A stretch of 52,551 bases of DNA from positions 1-52,551 of the forward strand of contig CALBAX010000094.1 of assembly GCA_937926875.1 (NCBI GenBank), written 5' to 3'. Positions 25,340 to 34,235 of the stretch are shown in pieces. Under the pieces are notes generated by a model. That model was not told the origin of the DNA. It saw nothing but the letters and a program-made list of their open reading frames with translations, and searched no databases. The position numbers were made by a program, and so were the translations under genes. The stretch's first letter is position 1, and each line of letters opens with the position of its first letter. Source of the DNA: an uncultured Desulfovibrio sp. (GTDB lineage: Bacteria > Desulfobacterota > Desulfovibrionia > Desulfovibrionales > Desulfovibrionaceae).

Positions 25340-26014
25340 TCACGCCTTTCTCTTTGCCCGTGCTAAGACCTGCTCGGCCCGCTCGGTCAGCTTTGCCGCC
25401 AGGAACAGCTCCACCTCCGGCTCCACTTCCGGCCAGATGGTCGAGTGCATCGCCGCCGCGCTGGGGCTGCCCATGGTCTGCATCTTGTCGCTGGTGCTCG
25501 GTGCGCCGCTGCGCACGGTGTAGTGGAAGCGCCCCGTGCCCACGATGCGCTGCACCATGCCCACGTGCCCGCTCTTGAACTCCACCAGGAAGCCCTTGCT
25601 TAACCGGCCCTTGCCGGTCAGCGCCTTCATTGGGGAGGTTTTCAGCACGCGGGCCGTGAAATACTCCGGGGCCTGCGCCACGTCATGCCCCATGAAGGGG
25701 CGGTTCGGCCTGGTCTGGAAATAGCCCAGGTCGTTGCGGTAGCTTGCGATGCGCAGCTCCGCGCTCAGGCTGCTGTTGCTGGCCTTCTTGCGCTGCACCA
25801 AGTCGCTCAGGTGCCGCTTGCCCGCGCTGTTCACCGCGTACCGGGCCTTCGCCTCCGCGATCATCAGCTTGCGGGCCTGCCGGGCCGTGGCGTTGATGGC
25901 GACTTTCGCCACCGCCGGGGTCTTCTTCCGCAGGTCGCCCAGCACCGCGCTCACATCGTCCAGGCCATCGACTTCGATGGTCATGGTCCCCGCGTTATAT
26001 CGCACGTTGCTCAT
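25340..26014 (-). CDS. HK97 gp10 / minor tail Z-like neck protein
   Basis: 224 aa. Helical N-terminus (LRKKTPAVAKVAINATARQA), basic middle (HLSDLVQRKKASNSSLSAEL) and beta-rich C-terminus (FLVEFKSGHVGMVQRIVGTG, FHYTVRSGAPSTSDKM) fit the tail-completion/gpZ family. I used the ATG at 26014, overlapping the upstream stop. Confidence 0.75.
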   Translation of the reverse strand: MSNVRYNAGTMTIEVDGLDDVSAVLGDLRKKTPAVAKVAINATARQARKLMIAEAKARYAVNSAGKRHLSDLVQRKKASNSSLSAELRIASYRNDLGYFQTRPNRPFMGHDVAQAPEYFTARVLKTSPMKALTGKGRLSKGFLVEFKSGHVGMVQRIVGTGRFHYTVRSGAPSTSDKMQTMGSPSAAAMHSTIWPEVEPEVELFLAAKLTERAEQVLARAKRKA

Positions 26015-26424
26015 TGTCTCGTCCTCTGTAACGTCATGCGGAAGACCCCGCACTCCTCCTCGCACTTCATAATGTCGAAGGTGCGCTTATGGTCCGTCCC
26101 GGCATCCATCACCAGCGGCTTCCCCACCTTCGGCTTCGGCCCGTAGTCCTCCGTGCGGATGTACAGGATGGTGTGCGCCTTGTACAGTCCGGTATCGAAG
26201 TTCTGCTTCGCTCCCGCCTCCCAGTGTGAATTGTGCTCCCGTGTTCCGCCTTCCACGATCACCACAAGAACGTCCTTTCCGTCGATGATGTGCCGGTCGG
26301 CGTGCTCGTTGCCGTTGAAGAACACGGTGTCGATGTCCGCCGCCGCGCAGTCCTTGAACGTAGGCGGAGGGGGCAGCCCCTCCGCCTCATTCCCATAGTC
26401 CTGTTTCAGCTCGAACAGTGCCAT
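26011..26424 (-). CDS. Head-tail joining protein
   Basis: 137 aa. Begins MALFELKQDYGNEAEGLPPP, with FFNGNEHADRHIIDGKDVLV and the C-terminal DIMKCEEECGVFRMTLQRTR. It immediately follows the capsid gene (1-nt gap), where head-tail connectors are encoded. No family can be named with confidence. Confidence 0.65.
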   Translation of the reverse strand: MALFELKQDYGNEAEGLPPPPTFKDCAAADIDTVFFNGNEHADRHIIDGKDVLVVIVEGGTREHNSHWEAGAKQNFDTGLYKAHTILYIRTEDYGPKPKVGKPLVMDAGTDHKRTFDIMKCEEECGVFRMTLQRTRQ

Positions 26425-26425
26425 C

Positions 26426-27478
26426 TCAGCACACTTCGGCCACCAGCCAGCTATCCACCTTGTCGGGGATAGGCAGCGGATGGGCCTGCAGCTCCACCAT
26501 GCGGCGGTCGGGGTGATGCTCCACATAGCTGCGCAGCAGGCGGCTGGTCTCCGCCGTCACCCACTGCTGCGTGCTGTCCTCGATGTAGGTGCACGCGCCG
26601 TAGGCCAGCATGAAGTTCGACTGGCCGGAAATCAGAATGACCACGTTCTCCGGGACCAGAGGCTTCACAGCCGGGGTCTCAGGGTCGGTCCAGTCGTCCA
26701 GATACACCTCGCCGTAGGTATACAGGTCGATGTTCGGGCTGGTCAGATGGCCGTAATACTTCACGCCGTTAGGCAGGTCGCGGGGGTCGTAGCCGCCGAT
26801 GTTGATGCGGCGGTTGTCAAGGAGCTTCTGCACCTTCTCGTCGTTGATGAAGGCGCGCAGAGCAGCCTTGCCCATGATCACGCGGTCCACGTTGGTGAAG
26901 CCGCCGGTCAGCACCTTCTCGGTCCAGTCTTCCAGGTCCTCGATGGGCTTGGCAGCAGTCTTGCCCCACTGCTTCGTGCCGTCCAGCTTGATTTTGTTGG
27001 TGAAGCCGAAGTCGATCACCTCGTTCACGCCGGGGCCGACGATGGGGATTTGGCCGGTGACGATGGCCTGCACGCACATCCACTCCTCGCGGCGCGTGGT
27101 TGCGTCGTTCAGGCGGTTGTACTCGTCCATCAGCTTGCGGGCCGCGCGCTGGGCCGGGGTCATGCCGCTGTACAGGTCCTCGCCGGGCAGGCGGGTCATG
27201 TGCTGGTCTGCCGTGGTCACGTCGTAGGGGTTGATCAGGGGCGGCTTGTAGCTCTCGGTGCTAAAGCCGTTGGCCTTGAGCACCTGCCCGCCGACGCGGG
27301 GATGTACGAAGGCGGCCATGCGGCGGTCGCCCTTCACCAGGTCAATGTCCACGCGCTCGGTGGAGAATGTCTTGATGTTGGTGAAAAAGGTGTCGCGGAA
27401 ATAAGTGTGGATAGGCGGTGCCTGTCTCACGACCTCCGCCAGATAGCGGGGGGTATAGATATTCACTTCGTTAGGCAT
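26426..27478 (-). CDS. Major capsid protein (lambda gpE family)
   Basis: 350 aa. MPNEVNIYTPRYLAEVVRQA, VKGDRRMAAFVHPRVGG, INIGGYDPRDLPNGVKYYGH and VVILISGQSNFMLAYGACTY fit the PF03864 lambda-E capsid family with an HK97 fold. It is directly after the decoration protein, as in lambda D-E. Confidence 0.93.
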   Translation of the reverse strand: MPNEVNIYTPRYLAEVVRQAPPIHTYFRDTFFTNIKTFSTERVDIDLVKGDRRMAAFVHPRVGGQVLKANGFSTESYKPPLINPYDVTTADQHMTRLPGEDLYSGMTPAQRAARKLMDEYNRLNDATTRREEWMCVQAIVTGQIPIVGPGVNEVIDFGFTNKIKLDGTKQWGKTAAKPIEDLEDWTEKVLTGGFTNVDRVIMGKAALRAFINDEKVQKLLDNRRINIGGYDPRDLPNGVKYYGHLTSPNIDLYTYGEVYLDDWTDPETPAVKPLVPENVVILISGQSNFMLAYGACTYIEDSTQQWVTAETSRLLRSYVEHHPDRRMVELQAHPLPIPDKVDSWLVAEVC

Positions 27479-27493
27479 ATCTCTGTTTCCTCC

Positions 27494-27829
27494 TTACTTC
27501 AAGTAGATGCCGAGGTTGCGCAGCGGGACCTCCACATCAGCGGCAGTCATGCCCGCAGGCAGGACCAGCGCATCAGCGAAGAACTCGCCGGAAAGGTAGA
27601 TGATGGCGTCCTCGCCGCTCTTGGCGGCTTCGGCGGTCACGCCGTACAGGCCGGTCAGCTTCGCAGCCTCAGCCACGGGAGTGACCTTGCCCTCCGCCAG
27701 AAGGACGGGGGTATGGGCGCTCAGGTCAGCGCCCGCTTCCTTCACCGCCGTGGCGATGCGGATGTTGGTGCCTGCGATGAAATACTCAGGCTCGCAGGAA
27801 AAAGTCTTTCTTGCCAAATCCATGCTCAT
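27494..27829 (-). CDS. Head decoration protein (lambda gpD-like)
   Basis: 111 aa. ARKTFSCEPEYFIAGTNIRI, VTPVAEAAKLTGLYGVTAEA and EFFADALVLPAGMTAADVEV show the small beta domain of gpD-type proteins that trimerise on the expanded capsid. Order protease-D-E matches lambda. Confidence 0.9.
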   Translation of the reverse strand: MSMDLARKTFSCEPEYFIAGTNIRIATAVKEAGADLSAHTPVLLAEGKVTPVAEAAKLTGLYGVTAEAAKSGEDAIIYLSGEFFADALVLPAGMTAADVEVPLRNLGIYLK

Positions 27830-27843
27830 GCTTTTGCCCTCCC

Positions 27844-28212
27844 TTACTTCTTCTGCGCGTTCTGGCCCACGCTCTTGATGGCGTCCAGGAACTCGTCCGT
27901 CTTACCGGCAGGGGGCGTGTTCTCCACAGTGCCCGCGCCGCTGTTCTTGGCGTCGGTCTTCGCGTTGTTCAGATACTCGTTGCCCTGCTCCTTGGCGCGC
28001 TTCATGGCGGCCTTGGCGTAGTCGCTGGCGCTGACGGGCTTGGTGAACTTCGCCTCGGCGGTGATCTCCTCGCTGCCCGGCAGGGCCATCTCCTCGATGT
28101 CGCGGATGCGCTCGCGCTCCTCGTTGGTCGCACGATCAGCCGCCGCCTGCTCGATTTGGTCAACCAGCGCAGGATAAGCCTGGCGCAGGTCGTCCGCAGT
28201 CTTGATTTCCAT
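27844..28212 (-). CDS. Nested scaffold protein (Nu3-like internal start)
   Basis: An in-frame ATG at 28212 (MEIKTADDLRQAY...) has its own AGGAGG 8 nt upstream, inside the protease gene, and would give a 122-aa scaffold identical to the protease C-terminus. This copies the lambda C/Nu3 arrangement. The ribosome site is seen; separate translation is inferred. Confidence 0.78.
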   Translation of the reverse strand: MEIKTADDLRQAYPALVDQIEQAAADRATNEERERIRDIEEMALPGSEEITAEAKFTKPVSASDYAKAAMKRAKEQGNEYLNNAKTDAKNSGAGTVENTPPAGKTDEFLDAIKSVGQNAQKK

Positions 28213-28956
28213 GTTCTGTACCTCCTCGTGTTGTACTCCCGGTTTCATGGCTCCGGGTTTATTTACAAAACGTCCGGCGGCGGTGGGTGCTGCCAAACTG
28301 TTCTGCATGAAGGTGGGTGCCTTGTCGAAAGGCAGGTGCATATTCACGCTGTTCACGAACAAAACGCCGTCGCGGTTTTCCACCACCGGCGTTTCCACAT
28401 CCTCCACAAGCTCGTCCACAAAGCCGTTGTCCTTGGCCTCCTGGCCGGTCCACCAGCTCGTCGCGTCCATCCAGCCGGTCACTTCTTCCTTGTCCCGGCC
28501 CGTCTTCTTCGCGTACAGGCTGATGATGTTCTCCTTGATGGTGTCCAGCGCGTTCAAATACTGCTGCATGGTCGTGGCGTCGTAGTAGCCCAGCAGGCCC
28601 AGCCGGACCGGGTGGACCATGTAGGTGCTGTCGTTGGCCGCCACAACGCGGTCACAGTGGCAGGCCACGATGGTCGCGGAACTGGCGCACAGCCCGTCGA
28701 TGCGGGCCACCACGTTCGCAGGGTGCTGTTCGAGCAGATTGCCGATGGTCTGCGCGGCAAAAACGTCTCCGCCGCCGCTGTTGATGCGCACCGTGATCTC
28801 GCTCACGGCTCCCAGCTTGTCCAGGTCCTCCGCGAACTGCTTGGGCGTTACCTCGTCGCCCCACCACGTACTGTCTGAAATGTCGCCGTACAGCAGCAGC
28901 TCCGCTCTGCCTCCGGCCACATTCTGAAACTTCCAAAACGGTTTAGGCATTTCCAT
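27844..28956 (-). CDS. ClpP-like head maturation protease with fused scaffold
   Basis: 370 aa. Residues about 15-205 are a ClpP/SppA-type serine protease (lambda gpC-like): INSGGGDVFAAQTI, catalytic Ser in GLCASSATIV (about 92-93) and His in MVHPVRLGLLGY (115). The C-terminal 122 residues are a helical scaffold region (LRQAYPALVDQIEQAAADRA, AKAAMKRAKEQGNEYLN). It would process the portal/scaffold during assembly. Confidence 0.92.
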   Translation of the reverse strand: MEMPKPFWKFQNVAGGRAELLLYGDISDSTWWGDEVTPKQFAEDLDKLGAVSEITVRINSGGGDVFAAQTIGNLLEQHPANVVARIDGLCASSATIVACHCDRVVAANDSTYMVHPVRLGLLGYYDATTMQQYLNALDTIKENIISLYAKKTGRDKEEVTGWMDATSWWTGQEAKDNGFVDELVEDVETPVVENRDGVLFVNSVNMHLPFDKAPTFMQNSLAAPTAAGRFVNKPGAMKPGVQHEEVQNMEIKTADDLRQAYPALVDQIEQAAADRATNEERERIRDIEEMALPGSEEITAEAKFTKPVSASDYAKAAMKRAKEQGNEYLNNAKTDAKNSGAGTVENTPPAGKTDEFLDAIKSVGQNAQKK

Positions 28957-30544
28957 TTCCTCCTTCGCTCGCGGCGCTGGACGGGTCCACGATCTCGTCC
29001 ACCTCCCGCTTTCTCTTGGCCTCCGCCACTCTCTGGCGGATGTTGCGGTTATAATTGCCGCCGGTCATTTGCGCGGTCTCCTCCTGCGCGGTGGAGAAAC
29101 CGGCCTCCACGCGCTTCGTCGCCGCGCTGATCTCCTGCACAGGGTTCAGGCTCGTTCTGGCCGGGCCGGGCCACGCGCACCCGCTGTAAGCCTTGCGGAT
29201 GGCCGGGTCCTGGAAGAAGCCCGGAGCCTTGATGCGGTTCCGCGCCACGGCCTCCGCCAGCCACTCCTCATAGATTGGCTGACAAAAACTGTCCACAAAG
29301 TCGTCGCGCTGCACATCGCAGGAGCGCCAGAACTCATTCAGTGCACCGCGTGCCGCGCTGTAGCTGGTGGAGAACTGCTTGGAAATGACCTCCGGCGGGA
29401 TTTCCAGCGCCGCGCCGATCTGCTTGATCATGGCCTCCGTGAACTTGTCGTATCCGGCGTTTGGGTGCTTCGGGTCCGCGAAGGATACGGTTTCGCCGGG
29501 GTTCAATCCCACGATAGCGCCGTTGCCCAGCTCCACACTGCCCTGGTCCTCTGCGTCGATCAGCATATTCTCCGGCAGCATCTCGCCGAACGGGCGATCA
29601 TCCGTCGCCGTGGCTGGCTGCACGAACACCGTGAACATGGCGGAAATGACCGCCGCGTTGATCTCCGCCTCCGTGTACCGTCCCAACTGCTTGAGTGCTT
29701 CCAGCACCGGGGCCAGAACAGGCACGCCGCGTAGCTGGCCCGCTCGCTCCCGTGTGATCACATGGACGATGTTCCGCCGTCCGGTCAGCTCGCCGCGCGC
29801 CTCCACGCGCGTCCATTCCAGGCCGCTGCCCAGCATGGATGTGTCGGAAAGGGGATGCCGGTTGCACACCCAGTAGGCTACCACGCGGCCCTCCGCATTG
29901 GTCTCCACGCCCTGTACGATGTTGTGGACCTCATAGCCTCGCACCGTGCACGGAGCCAGCCGGTCGTAGCCGTCCGGGCTGCAAATACGGTCCGCCTCCA
30001 TCACGCGCACACGCAGGCCGTAGGGCTGGCCGACCTGCTCGCACATAGGCAACGCCGCGAATGCGTCGCCATTCATCAGGTATCCCAGGTAGGCAAGCTG
30101 TTGCAGCTTGTAGAAATTGCCCAGCCCGTCCATGTCGCACTCCGGCGTGTCCGCCCACAAGGAGAACTCCCGGATGATCTTCTCCTGCAGCTCCTCCGTC
30201 TGCTCTGCCGACAGGCCCAAAAACGCGCCGTCGATCTGCGGCGCAGGCATCAGGCCGCCCGCCACCACGTTCGTGCGCAGCGTTTTCAGAGCCGAGGCCG
30301 CCACCGGCACGCCCATGTAGGCGTCGCGGCTCCTCTGGCGCAGCACGTCGATGTTGTCCTCGATGTCCTCCTTGGAGCTGCCGCCGTGGTATTCCCATCC
30401 GCGCATACTCTTTTTTGTCAGGTTCGCGCCGTAGTTGCCGTATCCGCTGTTCAGAAATTGCAGCGCCGTCCGCGCGGCGCTCCTGCGCACCGCATGGACC
30501 GGGGCCACGGCCTCGAAGCAGCGGTCAATAAAGTTCCTTGCCAT
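28943..30544 (-). CDS. Portal protein (lambda gpB family)
   Basis: 533 aa. ALQFLNSGYGNYGANLTKKS, RSRDAYMGVPVAASALKTLR, NEFWRSCDVQRDDFVDSFCQ and the C-terminal NYNRNIRQRVAEAKRKREVD show the lambda-type portal. The start at 30544 has GGAGGG; the upstream in-frame GTG lies inside that ribosome site. Forms the dodecameric DNA entry ring. Confidence 0.94.
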   Translation of the reverse strand: MARNFIDRCFEAVAPVHAVRRSAARTALQFLNSGYGNYGANLTKKSMRGWEYHGGSSKEDIEDNIDVLRQRSRDAYMGVPVAASALKTLRTNVVAGGLMPAPQIDGAFLGLSAEQTEELQEKIIREFSLWADTPECDMDGLGNFYKLQQLAYLGYLMNGDAFAALPMCEQVGQPYGLRVRVMEADRICSPDGYDRLAPCTVRGYEVHNIVQGVETNAEGRVVAYWVCNRHPLSDTSMLGSGLEWTRVEARGELTGRRNIVHVITRERAGQLRGVPVLAPVLEALKQLGRYTEAEINAAVISAMFTVFVQPATATDDRPFGEMLPENMLIDAEDQGSVELGNGAIVGLNPGETVSFADPKHPNAGYDKFTEAMIKQIGAALEIPPEVISKQFSTSYSAARGALNEFWRSCDVQRDDFVDSFCQPIYEEWLAEAVARNRIKAPGFFQDPAIRKAYSGCAWPGPARTSLNPVQEISAATKRVEAGFSTAQEETAQMTGGNYNRNIRQRVAEAKRKREVDEIVDPSSAASEGGNGNA

Positions 30545-30555
30545 GGCCGCCCTCC

Positions 30556-30792
30556 TCACACATCACGGGGTACGAAATGGTACAGGCGGTTTCTGCCGCC
30601 GGTCGTCTCAGCGGCTTCGGCCTCTGCCAGCTTCGCCGCCCAGTATTCCATTTGCGCCCGGATTTGTTTCAGGTCGGCTCTCGTCAGCATACGGGTCCCG
30701 ATCTGATAGCTCTGGCCGGTCGCCACGGCTTCCTCCGCCGCCAGCCATGTATTCAGTTTCTTGGAGCACAGCTCCTTGCTGAAAACTGCCAT
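30556..30792 (-). CDS. gpW-like head-tail joining protein
   Basis: 78 aa. KKLNTWLAAEEAVATGQSYQ and TRADLKQIRAQMEYWAAKLA form the two-helix gpW/DUF6148-type fold, placed between TerL and portal as lambda W lies between A and B. It caps the portal after packaging. Confidence 0.85.
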   Translation of the reverse strand: MAVFSKELCSKKLNTWLAAEEAVATGQSYQIGTRMLTRADLKQIRAQMEYWAAKLAEAEAAETTGGRNRLYHFVPRDV

Positions 30793-30793
30793 G

Positions 30794-32644
30794 TTAAATA
30801 CCTCCACTCAGGCGGCGTCTTCCGGTTGCCCTCTGCCGCCGCTCTGTCTCCGTCTCCTCCGGTCCTTTCAGCACCGGGTTTGCGATCTCTAAGGCAGCGG
30901 TGGCGTAGTTGCGCAGGTCAAGCGGCTCGTTTCGCTTGTAGCTCGCGTCCTTGATCTCCCACACCGTCACGCTCCGCCCCTTGCGGAACCGCACCACGGC
31001 CTTCTCGCTGGTCAGGCCCCGGAAGTATTGCTCGTCGTATCCGGCCTCCTCGTTCAGCGGGAAGTGGCAGTAGTTCGGCCCCTTCCGCTCCGGCGGCTCG
31101 TGCTTGAGGCGCTGATACACCAGCGCCTTGCCCGCGTCTACGCCCAAAACAAACAGCGGTGTCTTCACGCGGTTGTTCGTGGACGGGTTGCGGATATATG
31201 GCACCTCCTGGCCGCCTTTGCCCTTGATGGCAAAGATGCGCCGCTCGTAGCGCTCCTTGGTGAAGCGGTAGACCTGATCGGTGTGGTGGCCTCCGCTGTC
31301 GATGCAGGTGCACAGGATGGGAAGTTGCGTCCCGTCCTTCTTACTGAACGTCGCCGTCAGGAAGGCGTCCAGATCGCGCCACACCTGTTCCTTGAGCATA
31401 TCGCCGTATATCTTCTGGTAGCGGATGCCCCAGCTCTCCTTGCCGACGCCCCAGCCTACGACTTCCACCTCGAAGCGGTCGTCCTGAACGTCCACGCCTG
31501 CCGTCAGCACCAGCACATCCTCCGGCACCTGGGCGTCGTATACCTCGCGGCGGTTCACCAGTTCGGTGTCTTCCAGCCGCTCGCCCGGCTCCTCCCAGGT
31601 CTCGCCCAGCTCTGTGTTCACCCACGTTTTCATCTTCTCCGGGTCGCCCTGGTCCAGCATCTCCTTGGCAAGCAGGAACTTCTCCACGACCTCCTGCCAC
31701 CCGCAGAAGGTGGAGGCCAGCGTGTTCAGGTGGAAGCCCCGCGCCGCCGCGCCCGGATTTGCCGCCACGAAATGCCCCTTGATCTCCTGGGCCTTCCAGG
31801 CGTATTCACTGCTTTCGCGCCCGCAGCGCTCGCACTTGTGGCGCACGCCCTTTTTCAGGTCGTGCCGGTCGAATACGATGTTGGCCCAACGAAGGGGCTG
31901 ATAATGCCCGCACTTCGGGCACGGTACGTTCCATTCCTCCCGCGTCGTCTCCTGGAACTCCGTCTCGATGCGGCTGCTTCCCTTGATGGTCGGTGTCGAT
32001 ACGATAACGGTCTTCTTGTCCCAAAAGGTCGTTTGTCGCTTCTGCGCCAGGAGCAGCGGGTCGCCCTCTGTTCCGGCGCTGGCCGGGTAGCGGTCCACCT
32101 CGTCGCACAGCAGCACCTTGATCGGTCGGCTGGCAAGGCTCGCCGGGCTGTTCGCGCCGATGATCGTCACGTGTCCGCCCGGAAAGTTCTTCTTCAAGAT
32201 CGTGTTGCCGGAATAGCGGCTTTTGGTGTCTACCAGCACCCGCAGCACCGGCGTGTCCCGTATCATGGGAGCCAGGAAGTCCTTGCTGAACGTCTGGCCC
32301 ATTTCGAGGGTCGGCTGCATCACCAGCACCGGCGCGGGATAGTAGTGCATATAGTAGCCGAGCATATTCATCAGCACGGCCGTCTTGCCGATCTGCGCGG
32401 CGGACATGACCACGACCTTGCGCACGTGCTGGTCGCCGATGGCGTCCATGATCTCCCGCTGATACGGCGCGTTGTCCGTATGCCACCGGCCCGGCGTGGC
32501 GCTGTTCTCCGCACTCAGCATCCGGTAGGTGTCCGCCCACTGGGATAGCGTCAGCTCAGGCGGCGGTTTCAGCACCGCCACACACCGGGCGAACATCTCC
32601 GCCGTCTGCGGGGCAAGCTCAATCGTCCGGCGCTTTTTCTTCAT
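30794..32644 (-). CDS. Terminase large subunit (lambda gpA family)
   Basis: 616 aa packaging motor. Walker A-like SAAQIGKTAV (81-90), Walker B LLCDEVDRYPA with DE at 181-182, a zinc-ribbon-like CPKCGHY...HKCERCG segment near residues 245-280, and an RNase H-like nuclease region starting LTAGVDVQDDRFEVEVVGWG. It belongs to the GpA/Phage_GPA family that generates cohesive ends, so cos ends are expected. Confidence 0.95.
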   Translation of the reverse strand: MKKKRRTIELAPQTAEMFARCVAVLKPPPELTLSQWADTYRMLSAENSATPGRWHTDNAPYQREIMDAIGDQHVRKVVVMSAAQIGKTAVLMNMLGYYMHYYPAPVLVMQPTLEMGQTFSKDFLAPMIRDTPVLRVLVDTKSRYSGNTILKKNFPGGHVTIIGANSPASLASRPIKVLLCDEVDRYPASAGTEGDPLLLAQKRQTTFWDKKTVIVSTPTIKGSSRIETEFQETTREEWNVPCPKCGHYQPLRWANIVFDRHDLKKGVRHKCERCGRESSEYAWKAQEIKGHFVAANPGAAARGFHLNTLASTFCGWQEVVEKFLLAKEMLDQGDPEKMKTWVNTELGETWEEPGERLEDTELVNRREVYDAQVPEDVLVLTAGVDVQDDRFEVEVVGWGVGKESWGIRYQKIYGDMLKEQVWRDLDAFLTATFSKKDGTQLPILCTCIDSGGHHTDQVYRFTKERYERRIFAIKGKGGQEVPYIRNPSTNNRVKTPLFVLGVDAGKALVYQRLKHEPPERKGPNYCHFPLNEEAGYDEQYFRGLTSEKAVVRFRKGRSVTVWEIKDASYKRNEPLDLRNYATAALEIANPVLKGPEETETERRQRATGRRRLSGGI

Positions 32645-32789
32645 GGTCCGGCTCCTTCTCGCCCCGCATCATCCGCTCATACTCGGCGCGCTTGCATACA
32701 GGGAGGGAGCACAGCACCTTCTCGCTCGTGCCTGTCCACAGCTTCCACACGCAGCCCGCGCATGGGTCCTTATTCTTCTTTTTCTCCAT
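32619..32789 (-). CDS. Small Cys-containing protein between terminase subunits
   Basis: 56 aa, Lys-rich. CAGCVWKLWTG, then CSLPVCKR, gives four Cys in two CxxC/CxxxxC-type pairs, suggesting a small zinc finger. The start at 32789 has GAGGAGG. It overlaps both neighbours (TerS end and TerL start). Function unknown. Confidence 0.7.
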   Translation of the reverse strand: MEKKKNKDPCAGCVWKLWTGTSEKVLCSLPVCKRAEYERMMRGEKEPDHEEKAPDD

Positions 32790-33243
32790 CCCCGTCCTCC
32801 TCTTGTGCAAAGGCCACGTTGAAGTCCCGCAGCTCCTCAAGCGTCTCGTCAATGGCGTGTTTCAGCTCGTCGAAGATGCTGGCCTGGTCTCCGCCCATGG
32901 CCGCCAGCGCCGGGGACAGCTTCGCAGGCAGGGAGAGGAACCGCCCGCGAATATTCAAAAGCATCGTCTTGATGCCGCTCTCGATCTCCTCCGTCCGGTG
33001 CAGCTCACCGCGCCGCAGCGCGTTTTCCATCTCCGCCGCCTCCCGCTTTGCGCGGGTCAAGCCCGCCCGCTCGTCGGCAAGGCTCCCGCTCCGCAGGTAG
33101 GAGATGTACCGCCGCGTAGTGGCGCGCAGGTCATAGAGGCCCGGTGCCTGCTCCTCGATGATGCCCTCGTCCCGGAGCTGGCGCACCCGCCGCTCCGTCA
33201 GGCCCAGCCAGTCGGCGATCACCTTGCTCGTGTACAGGCGCAT
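32770..33243 (-). CDS. Terminase small subunit, Nu1-like
   Basis: 157 aa. N-terminal winged-HTH (SKVIADWLGLTERRVRQLRD) followed by a helical oligomerisation region (RAKREAAEMENALRRGEL). This is the lambda Nu1-type DNA-recognition subunit that would pair with the gpA-type TerL. Confidence 0.88.
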   Translation of the reverse strand: MRLYTSKVIADWLGLTERRVRQLRDEGIIEEQAPGLYDLRATTRRYISYLRSGSLADERAGLTRAKREAAEMENALRRGELHRTEEIESGIKTMLLNIRGRFLSLPAKLSPALAAMGGDQASIFDELKHAIDETLEELRDFNVAFAQEEDGDGEKEE

Positions 33244-33247
33244 GGCG

Positions 33248-33457
33248 TCACTCGTTTCTTGCGATGGCGGCGTTTGCCCACATAGTCGCTTCCTCCACCT
33301 TCGTGTGCGCCAAGCTCTTTTCCCGGCTGTCCGGGCAGCACGCCTCGATCAGCTCCGCCAGCTCCCGCGCCTTGGCCCTCAGCTTTTCATAGCGCGCCGT
33401 CTGGTCTCCCTTCGGCGCGTGATAGGTGTATGTGTTTTCAAACCGTTTCGGGTCCAT
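33248..33457 (-). CDS. Acb2-like anti-CBASS cyclic-nucleotide sponge
   Basis: 69 aa (71 aa if the ATG at 33463 is used). FENTYTYHAPKGDQTARYEK and REKSLAHTKVEEATMWANAA, ending IARNE, match the helical-hairpin Acb2 family (T4 Vs.4-type). These form hexamers that sequester cyclic di- and trinucleotide signals and block CBASS (and some Thoeris) defence. The gene overlaps the upstream terminase gene by 20 nt. Recognition is from the conserved motif only; binding is not shown. Confidence 0.82.
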   Translation of the reverse strand: MDPKRFENTYTYHAPKGDQTARYEKLRAKARELAELIEACCPDSREKSLAHTKVEEATMWANAAIARNE

Positions 33458-34235
33458 CTGCATCCTCCGTTCCCTCCGGCCAAAGCTCCGCCGCGTCCTC
33501 GCCGGTCTCCGGGTCCGGTGTCTCCACCACGCCCGTCGCCCGCATACGCAGGATTTCCAGCCGCTTCTTTTCCAGTTCCAGGCGCTTCTCGTTCTCCTCC
33601 AAAGCCCGCAGGCTGTCCGCGATCTTTGCGATGCGGCCCTGCACCTTGTAGAGGGCATCCTGCAATTTCAGCACCCGTGCAAAGGCGCTGTCCTTGCTGT
33701 ACATTCCCATCTGCTGTCTGGCACCGTCTATCTTCTTGTCGCCCCGGCCCGCAGGCTGGCGCATATCCAGCACGCTGTTCAAATACAGCTCGTCCTCCGG
33801 GGCCTGCTCATATTCGATGATCTTGGTGAGTATCCGGTGCTCTCGGAACTTGAGTATCTGCATCTCGTGTTCCAGCGCCGCCCGGCTCCCCACCGGCGTA
33901 TTCATCACCAGCTCCCGCTCGGCTTCGCTCAGCGTATCAAAAAAGATGGCGCTGTAAGCCCCATCCTTCTCTGCGTTGTGATTGCCCGCCGGTGCGCCCT
34001 TGTGGCTCCCGGCGGCGTTTTTATGTCCGGCGCTGTTCCGGTTCCCAGGCTGGCCGCCGCGTTTCTTCTTCGGCTCCGCCTTTTCCCATTCATCCGCTGA
34101 CTTCCAGTTGCGCAAGGTCTGATAGTTGACGCCCAGGCCCTCCGCAAGTTCCCGGAGGTCTACCAGTTCGCCCCGGCCTTTCCGGGCGAGGTATTCAGCC
34201 TTTGCGGCGTCCCGTTTCTCGCTCCGCTTCGGCAT
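33438..34235 (-). CDS. Second terminase small subunit-like protein (PBSX type)
   Basis: 265 aa. N-terminal HTH (EGLGVNYQTLRNWKSADEWE), the characteristic RGGQPGNRNSAGHKN...GAPAGNHNAEKDGAYS linker, and a long helical C-terminus (EENEKRLELEKKRLEILRMR). This is the PBSX/XtmA-like plan. With the Nu1-like gene 0.2 kb away, the phage carries two unrelated small-subunit types. One may be a regulator or adaptor. First gene of the recognisable late operon. Confidence 0.85.
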   Translation of the reverse strand: MPKRSEKRDAAKAEYLARKGRGELVDLRELAEGLGVNYQTLRNWKSADEWEKAEPKKKRGGQPGNRNSAGHKNAAGSHKGAPAGNHNAEKDGAYSAIFFDTLSEAERELVMNTPVGSRAALEHEMQILKFREHRILTKIIEYEQAPEDELYLNSVLDMRQPAGRGDKKIDGARQQMGMYSKDSAFARVLKLQDALYKVQGRIAKIADSLRALEENEKRLELEKKRLEILRMRATGVVETPDPETGEDAAELWPEGTEDADGPETV

